From NCBI GenBank assembly GCA_016741995.1, contig JACVCO010000004.1, positions 1 to 64,000 on the forward strand: DNA of 64,000 nucleotides, in the 5' to 3' direction. The notes under the pieces are model-generated. The model did no database searches, was not told where the DNA came from, and was given only the letters and a program-made list of their open reading frames with translations. The position numbers and the translations under genes are program-made. The stretch is from Hydrogenophaga sp. (GTDB taxonomy: Bacteria; Pseudomonadota; Gammaproteobacteria; Burkholderiales; Burkholderiaceae_C). Below are positions 58,903 to 64,000 of the stretch, piece after piece. Each line of letters starts with the position of its first letter. The stretch's first letter is position 1.

Positions 58903-60136
58903 CGCGTTGGGCCTTGTCTCGGGGCTTGGGGTGCGGGGCATTCTGGTCGGCCGAGGCGTCGGCCGCTGTCCCGGGTTTGACGAGTTTGCTCGCGCGCACG
59001 CCCAGCAGCCGGAAGCGCCTGGTGAGGTCCACGCGCTTGAGGCACTGGCCGGCGGCGCGGCGGATGGCGTTGGCGTCGGCCGTGGGCGTGTCGAGCGTGA
59101 GGTCGCGCGTGACCTTGGTGAAGCCCACGTAGGTGAGCTTCACGCCGACGGTGCGCGCCGTGTAGCCCTTGCGCTGCAGATCGTTGGCGACCTGCCCGCA
59201 CAGTTGCGTGAGCAGGGCGCCGAGCTCGGCGCGGTCGTGCACGGCGTGCAGGTCGCGGTCGAAGGTGGTTTCCCGGCTCATGCTCACGGGCTCGCTCTCG
59301 GTCACCACGGCGCGCTCGTCGCGGCCCCAGGCGGCCTCGTGCAACCAGGCGCCATAGCTCTTGCCGAAGTTCGTGACCAGCCAGTCGCGCTCGCGCGCGG
59401 CGATGTCGCCGATGGTGGCGATGCCGTGCAACTTGAGTTTTTCGTCCGCCTTGGGGCCGATGCCGTTGAGCTTGCGGCAGGGCAGGGGCCAGATCAGGCG
59501 TTGCAGATCCTCGGGCCCCACGATGCTGATGCCGTTGGGCTTGTTGAATTCGCTCGCGAGCTTGGCCAGCAGCTTGTTGGGCGCCACGCCGATGGAGCAG
59601 GTGAGCCCGGTGGCCTGGTGGATGCTTTTCTGGATGAGCCGCGCGAGCACACGCCCGCCCTCGCGCTGGCCGCCAGGCACCTCGGTGAAGTCGATGTAGA
59701 CCTCGTCGACGCCGCGGTCCTCCATCACCGGCGCGATCTCGGTGATCACGCGCTTGAAGGTGCGCGAGATGCGCTTGACCTCCTCGAAATCCACCGGCAG
59801 CAGGATGGCCTGCGGGCACAGCTTCGCGGCCTTCATGAGCCCCATGGCCGAGCCCACGCCGAACTGGCGCGCCGCGTAGGTGGCGGTGGTGGCCACGCCG
59901 CGGCCGGCGTAGTCGGCCAGGCGCGGAAAAAAATCCGCCGGGATGCGGTCCAGCGTGTCGGGGCCCCACGCGGTGTCGGGGTAGGTGGTGCGCAGGCGCT
60001 CGAACATCTCGGCCTCGCGCCGGCGCCCGCCGCCGATCACCATGGGCAGGCCCTTGAGCTGCGGGTAGCGCAGCAGTTCGACCGACGCGTAGAAGGCGTC
60101 CATGTCGAGGTGGGCAATGCGTCGCTGGGGCTTCAC
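58865..60136 (-). CDS. dinB: DNA polymerase IV (Y family)
   Basis: 423 residues from a GTG at 60136. HLDMDAFYASVELLRYPQLKGLPMVIGG, DEVYIDFTEV (catalytic acids), TCSIGVAPNKLLAKLASEFNKPNG and a little-finger domain up to about 370. The tail ends TDLLFPELD, which looks like a beta-clamp binding motif. It performs translesion synthesis. The chain is longer than E. coli DinB because of loop and tail extensions. No LexA box was found in the short divergent region before the SIMPL gene. Confidence 0.94.
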   Translation of the reverse strand: MKPQRRIAHLDMDAFYASVELLRYPQLKGLPMVIGGGRRREAEMFERLRTTYPDTAWGPDTLDRIPADFFPRLADYAGRGVATTATYAARQFGVGSAMGLMKAAKLCPQAILLPVDFEEVKRISRTFKRVITEIAPVMEDRGVDEVYIDFTEVPGGQREGGRVLARLIQKSIHQATGLTCSIGVAPNKLLAKLASEFNKPNGISIVGPEDLQRLIWPLPCRKLNGIGPKADEKLKLHGIATIGDIAARERDWLVTNFGKSYGAWLHEAAWGRDERAVVTESEPVSMSRETTFDRDLHAVHDRAELGALLTQLCGQVANDLQRKGYTARTVGVKLTYVGFTKVTRDLTLDTPTADANAIRRAAGQCLKRVDLTRRFRLLGVRASKLVKPGTAADASADQNAPHPKPRDKAQRDERTDLLFPELD

Positions 60137-60192
60137 GCGGCGATCGTAGCCTTACCATGCCCGGGTATCGAGACCGCTTCCAGGAGGCCGCC

Positions 60193-60912
60193 ATGACCCA
60201 TCCCATCACCCGCTTGCTCGCCGCCGCCCTGGTGGGCGCCGGCATCGCCGTGGCCGGCCTGGCCATCAGCCACGGGCTGGAGCGTTTTCGCCTGGCCGAC
60301 CGCACCGTCACCGTGAAGGGCCTGGCCGAGAAAGAGGTGGAGAGCGATTTCGCCATCTGGCGGCTGGCCTTTCGCCGCGGCGGTGGCAGCTTCGGGGATG
60401 TGCAGAAGGCGCTGTCCACCGACCGCGACGCGGTGCTGGCCTTCCTGAAGGCGCGCGGCTTCAAGGACGACGAGATCGAGATCCGCCCGCTGGCCGTGCA
60501 GGACCTGCTGGCGCGCGAGTACGGCGGTGGCCAGCAGCAGTTGCGCTTTCAAGGCACCGGGCAGGTGAACGTGAAGTCGGCCCGCGTGGGCGACGTGCAG
60601 GCCGCGGCGCTCGCGGTGGACCCGCTGATCCAGGCCGGCGTGCAAATCAGCAGCGACGGCGGTGGCAACCCGGAGTTCCAGTTGCGCGGCTTCAACGACG
60701 TGAAGGCGCCGCTGCTGAGCGAGGCCACGCGCAACGCGCGCGAGCAGGCCGAGAAGTTCGCGGCCGAGGCGGGCGCCACGCTGGGCCCGCTCAAGATCGC
60801 CAACCAGGGCGTGATCAGCATCAGCGGCGGCGACGGCATGGACCACGACAACGGCGGCTCGCGCGTGAAGCGGCTGCGCGTGGTCAGCACCTTCGTCTAC
60901 GAAATGCGTTGA
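60193..60912 (+). CDS. SIMPL domain-containing exported protein
   Basis: 239 residues from the ATG at 60193 (GGAGG 6 bases upstream). One N-terminal hydrophobic anchor (LLAAALVGAGIAVAGLAI). Then RTVTVKGLAEKEVESDFAIWRLAF, FLKARGFKDDEIEIRPLAVQDLLA and EQAEKFAAEAGATLGPLKIANQGV, typical of the SIMPL (DUF541) family, related to E. coli YggE. YggE lowers oxidative stress, by an unknown mechanism. It is convergent with the subtilase gene (7-base gap). Confidence 0.88.
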   Translation: MTHPITRLLAAALVGAGIAVAGLAISHGLERFRLADRTVTVKGLAEKEVESDFAIWRLAFRRGGGSFGDVQKALSTDRDAVLAFLKARGFKDDEIEIRPLAVQDLLAREYGGGQQQLRFQGTGQVNVKSARVGDVQAAALAVDPLIQAGVQISSDGGGNPEFQLRGFNDVKAPLLSEATRNAREQAEKFAAEAGATLGPLKIANQGVISISGGDGMDHDNGGSRVKRLRVVSTFVYEMR

Positions 60913-60919
60913 CGCCCGG

Positions 60920-62242
60920 TCAGGGCCCCAGCGCCGCGCCGATCTGCAGCAGGCCGGCGCCGTAGGCCTCGTCGCGCCCGGTGGGGCCGAGGTCGCGCGC
61001 GGTGTCGCGCAGGCGCCGCGTGGCGGCCGCGCTGGCCTGGCCCGGGTGCATGGCGAGCCATTGCGCCACCGCGCCGGCCGCGTAGGCGCTGGCGTAGGAC
61101 GTGCCGCTCACGTAGCGGGCGCCGAACGCGCCGGTGGCCGTGCCGCCCGCCGCGGGCACCCAGATCTGCACACCCGGGGCGGCCAGCGTCACGTAGGCGC
61201 CCTGGTTGGCCTGCTCGTAGAGCCGGCCATCGGCGTCCACCGCCGTCACAGCCAGCATGCCGGCGCGCGTGCCGGCGTAGGCCGCGGGGTAGGCCGGTGG
61301 TGCGCCGCGCCCGTGGTTGCCGGCCGCGGCGATCACCAGCACGTTGCGCTGCATCAGTTCGTCGACGGTGGTGGCGAGGTTGCGGTCGGCGCGGCCCGCC
61401 AGGCTCATGTTGATGGCCTGCACGCGGTGGCTCAGCAGCCAGTCCACCCCCTGGATGAGCCGGTAGCTGTTGGTGACGGCCTCGGCGCCGCGCGCGGCCA
61501 TTACCTCGGCGGCGAACAGCCGCACCTGCGGCGCCACGCGCGCCACCAGGCTGGCGATCGCGGTGCCGTGTGCGGGGTGCGCCGGGGTCTCGGGTTGCGA
61601 CGCCACGTCCTGGATGAACGGGCGCCGCGTGAGCGTGGCCTGGCGCAGCCAGTCGGTGGCTTCGACGCGCGTGTCGAGCAGGCCGATGCGCACCTGGCGC
61701 AGCGCGTCGCGCCGGGGCGCGGGGGCCGCGGTGCCGGCCTGCGGCAGGCCCAGCATGTCGAGCGCGTATTCGCGCCCTTCGTTGCCGCCCTGGCTGCGGT
61801 AGAGGTGGTTGAAATCCACGCTCACCTGCGGGAAGCGCTGCTGCCATTGCTGCAGCCGCTGCTGGGCGGTGGCGGTGTCGGGCCACTGGAACAGCGCGAG
61901 ATCCCAGCCGAGTGTGCGCAGCCGCGCGGTGGCCACGGGCAGCACCGATTCCGCCGCCAGCGTGGCCAGCACCTGCCGGGTGGTGTTGAAGTCCCGGGAG
62001 AGGAGCAACAGCTGGTCGCTGTCCACGTCCTGCCGCTGCGGCGCGGGTGCCACGGGCGCCGGGGCCGCGGGTTGCAGCCGGTTGAAGCCGCCGCCGCCCC
62101 CATTGCCGCCCCCCCGGTTGCCACCGCCGGATGCCGACGCACCCCCCGGGCCACGCCCGCCGCCACCCCCCGCGGTCTGGGCCCAGGCCGAGCCGAACCA
62201 CAGGCCGTGCAGCAGCAGCGCAAGCATGACGACGGCGCGCAT
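60920..62242 (-). CDS. Secreted S8 family serine peptidase (subtilase)
   Basis: 440 residues. Signal peptide to about residue 22, then a Gly-rich low-complexity linker (23-53, GGGGGRGPGG). Residues 75-150 look like a ferredoxin-fold propeptide (LLLLSRDFNTTRQVLATL, QVSVDFNHLYRSQG). The catalytic core has Asp190 (IGLLDT), His225 (AHGTAIA), oxyanion Asn309 (AAAGNHG) and Ser382 (SGTSYAS). It follows the anti-sigma-like gene by 2 bases. In this context it may process or report on an envelope signal for the sigma factor. Confidence 0.9.
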   Translation of the reverse strand: MRAVVMLALLLHGLWFGSAWAQTAGGGGGRGPGGASASGGGNRGGGNGGGGGFNRLQPAAPAPVAPAPQRQDVDSDQLLLLSRDFNTTRQVLATLAAESVLPVATARLRTLGWDLALFQWPDTATAQQRLQQWQQRFPQVSVDFNHLYRSQGGNEGREYALDMLGLPQAGTAAPAPRRDALRQVRIGLLDTRVEATDWLRQATLTRRPFIQDVASQPETPAHPAHGTAIASLVARVAPQVRLFAAEVMAARGAEAVTNSYRLIQGVDWLLSHRVQAINMSLAGRADRNLATTVDELMQRNVLVIAAAGNHGRGAPPAYPAAYAGTRAGMLAVTAVDADGRLYEQANQGAYVTLAAPGVQIWVPAAGGTATGAFGARYVSGTSYASAYAAGAVAQWLAMHPGQASAAATRRLRDTARDLGPTGRDEAYGAGLLQIGAALGP

Positions 62243-62244
62243 GG

Positions 62245-62913
62245 TCAGGGCCCTTCGGCGGGCGATGCGCTGTCGAACACGGCCCCGGCGTCGGCCAGCA
62301 GGGCCTGCGCCAGGCGCTGGGCCTGCGCGTCGCGCGGCGTGCCATCGGCGCCGGCCTCGACGCGCAGCGTGTACACGCCCAGCGCGCTCGGCCCGTTCAC
62401 GATGCGCGCGTTGGCGCGCCGCAGCGCCTCGCGCAACTGCGGCTCGGTCACGCTGGCCCGCACCGTCACGTGCAGCAGCACGCCGGTGGCCTGGGTGGCC
62501 GTGGGCCCGCCCGCGGCGCGGTAGTCGGCACCGGGCTGCATCAGCGTGCCGATCACCACCGCCTGGGCCACGAGCAGCGCGCAGGCGGTGGCCAGCACGG
62601 GCAGGGTGTTGGCCTGCAGCCAGTCGCGCAGCCGCTCGGCCCAGCCGGGGCTGGCACGGCGTGGGGTGGGCGATGCGGCCGGCAGGCGTTGCGCAAAGGC
62701 CGACCAGCCCAGGTCGCCCTCGGGCACGGGGTCCAGCGGCTGCGCGTGCAGCGTCTCGCGCAAGGTTTGCAGCCAGCGCAGTTCGTGCTGCAGCTCGGGG
62801 TGGCGCAGCAGGCCGGCGTCGAGCTGGGCCTGTTGCGCGGGCGTGAGCGTGCCGTTGGCGGCCAGGGGCAGCAGCGCGCGCAGGCCGTGTTTGTCGGCGG
62901 CGTGGTCAACCAT
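62245..62913 (-). CDS. Membrane anti-sigma-like protein with a propeptide-like periplasmic domain
   Basis: 222 residues. Cytosolic helices (1-95; LTPAQQAQLDAGLLRHPELQHELRWLQTLR) of the anti-sigma kind, no zinc motif, then one membrane helix (about 103-125) and a C-terminal periplasmic domain: LLHVTVRASVTEPQLREALRRANARIVNGPSALGVYTLRV and LAQALLADAGAVF. That domain resembles a ferredoxin-like inhibitor or propeptide fold. It overlaps the sigma gene by 8 bp and the subtilase gene follows after 2 bases. Expected to sequester the sigma factor; the peptidase interaction is inference. Confidence 0.7.
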   Translation of the reverse strand: MVDHAADKHGLRALLPLAANGTLTPAQQAQLDAGLLRHPELQHELRWLQTLRETLHAQPLDPVPEGDLGWSAFAQRLPAASPTPRRASPGWAERLRDWLQANTLPVLATACALLVAQAVVIGTLMQPGADYRAAGGPTATQATGVLLHVTVRASVTEPQLREALRRANARIVNGPSALGVYTLRVEAGADGTPRDAQAQRLAQALLADAGAVFDSASPAEGP

Positions 62914-63532
62914 GTTGCGCTCCGGCGAAGGGGCCGTCGCTGTGGCCGAACAGGCGCTGCAGGCATTCCTTCATCTTGCGCCGCGCGTGGAACAGGCGCG
63001 TCTTCACGGTGTTCTCGGGGCAGGCCTGGATCTGCGCGATGTCGGCCAGCGGCAGGTCTTCGTAGAGCGCGAGGTGCAGCGCCTCGCGCTGGTCCTCGGG
63101 CAGCTTGTTGGCGCAGTGGGCAATCATGTCGTGGTGCTCGCGCTGCGCCACGCGTTCGAAGCCCTCGGGCGCGTCAGATTCGGCGTCGATGCCGGGGCCG
63201 TCGCCGGCCTCGTTCTCCTCGTCGAGCGATTCGTGGCGGTGGCGGTAACGCTCGCGCAGTTTGTCGAGCAGCTTGTGGCGGGCGATGCCCAGTACCCAGG
63301 TGCGCACGCTGGACTGGCCCGCGAAACGCCGCGCGTGGCACCACACCTCGTACATGGTTTCCACCACCACCTCCTCGGCCTGCACCGGGTCGCTCAGGCG
63401 GCGCATGGCGAACTGGAAGGTGGCGGGGGCGAAGGCGGCGTAGAAACGCTTCATGGCCTGCTGGTTCTGCGCCGCGATCGCGGCGAGATCCGCCCGGTGG
63501 GTGTCGTCGTCGTGGCGTGAAGAAGCCTGCAT
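62906..63532 (-). CDS. ECF RNA polymerase sigma factor linked to the subtilase module
   Basis: 208 residues from the ATG at 63532. Region 2: MKRFYAAFAPATFQFAMRRLSDPVQAEEVVVETMYEVW and VRTWVLGIARHKLLDKLRERYRHR. Region 4: PEDQREALHLALYEDLPLADIAQIQACPENTVKTRLFHARRKMKECL. An acidic inter-domain linker (DEENEAGDGPGIDAESD) is long for an ECF. Overlap with the anti-sigma-like gene indicates obligate co-expression. No ECF promoter could be assigned in the 136 bases upstream. Confidence 0.9.
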   Translation of the reverse strand: MQASSRHDDDTHRADLAAIAAQNQQAMKRFYAAFAPATFQFAMRRLSDPVQAEEVVVETMYEVWCHARRFAGQSSVRTWVLGIARHKLLDKLRERYRHRHESLDEENEAGDGPGIDAESDAPEGFERVAQREHHDMIAHCANKLPEDQREALHLALYEDLPLADIAQIQACPENTVKTRLFHARRKMKECLQRLFGHSDGPFAGAQHG

Positions 63533-63668
63533 GCCCTGTCTCGCTCGAACCCTTTGTGCTGGGTGGCCCGTGGCCCGGTGCGCGACCGGGCCGGGCCAGT
63601 ATAGGACCGCCCCCGCGCACCGCAAGCCCGTTGCCAGGGCATCGCCGATCGGCTTCACCGGCGCCTCC

Positions 63669-64000
63669 TCAGAACGTGGGACCGACGCAGGACGAGCGCT
63701 GCGCGTTGTTGTTCTCGAAGCGCTCGGCCACCTGCTGCACCGGGTCGGCGGTGATGACGAAACGGCACATCGCGCTGGAGCCGGGGCTGAAGCAATCGGC
63801 GGGGATGGCCAGGCGTTTGACCACGTGCGTGTGGGCGGCCAGCGGCTGCACCGGCACGTCGACGTCGCGCGTCTGCTGCGTCTGGGGGTTCACGAACTGC
63901 ACGCGCACCACGCTGGCGGGCGCGGCCACGCTGCCGCGGTTGTGCACCTCGAAGTACACGCGCCGGGCCGGGCCGCCCTGGCCGTCGTTGCCGCCGCAGA
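63669..64000 (-). CDS. C-terminal part of a CARDB-like domain protein, cut by the right edge
   Basis: 110 residues are visible and the frame stays open to the window end, so the start is outside. RRVYFEVHNRGSVAAPASVVRVQFVNPQTQQTRDVDVPVQPLAAHTHVVKRLAIP and FVITADPVQQVAERFENNNAQRSSC match the CARDB/APHP bacterial adhesion-like domain that carries N-x-V and xENN-type motifs. Two Cys near the end (PADCF and AMCRF) could form a disulfide, with another at SSCV. It is on the same strand as the sigma module, 136 bases upstream of it, and may be part of it. Confidence 0.7.
   Translation of the reverse strand, partial: CGGNDGQGGPARRVYFEVHNRGSVAAPASVVRVQFVNPQTQQTRDVDVPVQPLAAHTHVVKRLAIPADCFSPGSSAMCRFVITADPVQQVAERFENNNAQRSSCVGPTF

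Overview
This is a GC-rich bacterial chromosome segment, densely coding on both strands, with about 75 supportable protein genes and two tRNA genes. Gene content and order point to Burkholderiales, most likely Comamonadaceae (Hydrogenophaga-like, my inference): Bug-type tripartite tricarboxylate receptors, DUF2946 with PCu(A)C, TamA/TamB, and a caa3-type cox operon with DUF2970, DUF2909, SURF1, ctaA and ctaB in the order usual for that family. No rRNA, CRISPR array, insertion sequence or prophage is visible.

Layout. 1-5.8 kb: a truncated membrane protein, a copper module (DUF2946, PCu(A)C, PepSY membrane protein), a divergent ferric-iron ABC pair (fbpC/fbpB) around a perfect palindrome, and a small lipoprotein. 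5.8-9.1 kb: a leftward catabolic cluster (Bug receptor, PuuE-like amidohydrolase, FCD-type GntR regulator, Asp/Glu/hydantoin racemase) preceded by two tandem TGTGCACA sites. 9.2-11 kb: a nucleoside-recognition membrane protein and a VOC protein. 11.1-12.7 kb: tRNA-Arg(CCT), then an AT-richer islet with one HEPN-domain gene, bounded by a 14-bp repeat of the tRNA 5' end. 12.7-21.4 kb: a leftward run moxR-GNAT-VWA-tamA-tamB. 21.5-28 kb: cytochrome c4, then DUF1841, TRIC channel, TauE, ParA, MaoC, TrmL, ComF and a BioC-like protein.

28.1-37.9 kb: aa3/caa3 cytochrome oxidase structural and assembly genes (DUF2244, coxB, coxA, a small protein, ctaG, DUF2970, coxC, DUF2909, surf1, sco-like, ctaA, ctaB, sco1). 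Heme a synthesis, copper delivery and subunits are together. 37.9-46.8 kb: a second orphan Bug receptor, a ferredoxin-type reductase, an SDR protein, tRNA-Leu(CAA), cysM, Nudix, TusA, a 2-hydroxyacid dehydrogenase homologue lacking catalytic residues, and valS. 46.8-49.7 kb: DUF2783, a flavin monooxygenase and a VOC protein, separated by a pair of hairpin repeat elements. 49.8-53.4 kb: yaaA, a prolyl-4-hydroxylase-like protein, queF, a small periplasmic protein and an RRM protein.

53.4-56.3 kb: a SigK/RskA-type ECF sigma and anti-sigma pair, divergent from a Tat-exported ferritin-like protein and a DUF3455 lipoprotein. 56.3-60.9 kb: histone-deacetylase-like hydrolase, methyltransferase, crotonase, DNA polymerase IV and a SIMPL protein. 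60.9-64 kb: ECF sigma factor, membrane anti-sigma-like protein and secreted subtilase in one tightly packed unit, with a CARDB-like protein running off the right edge. The strongest candidates for undescribed biology are the tRNA-linked HEPN islet, the sigma/anti-sigma/subtilase module and the hairpin repeats with stem covariation.
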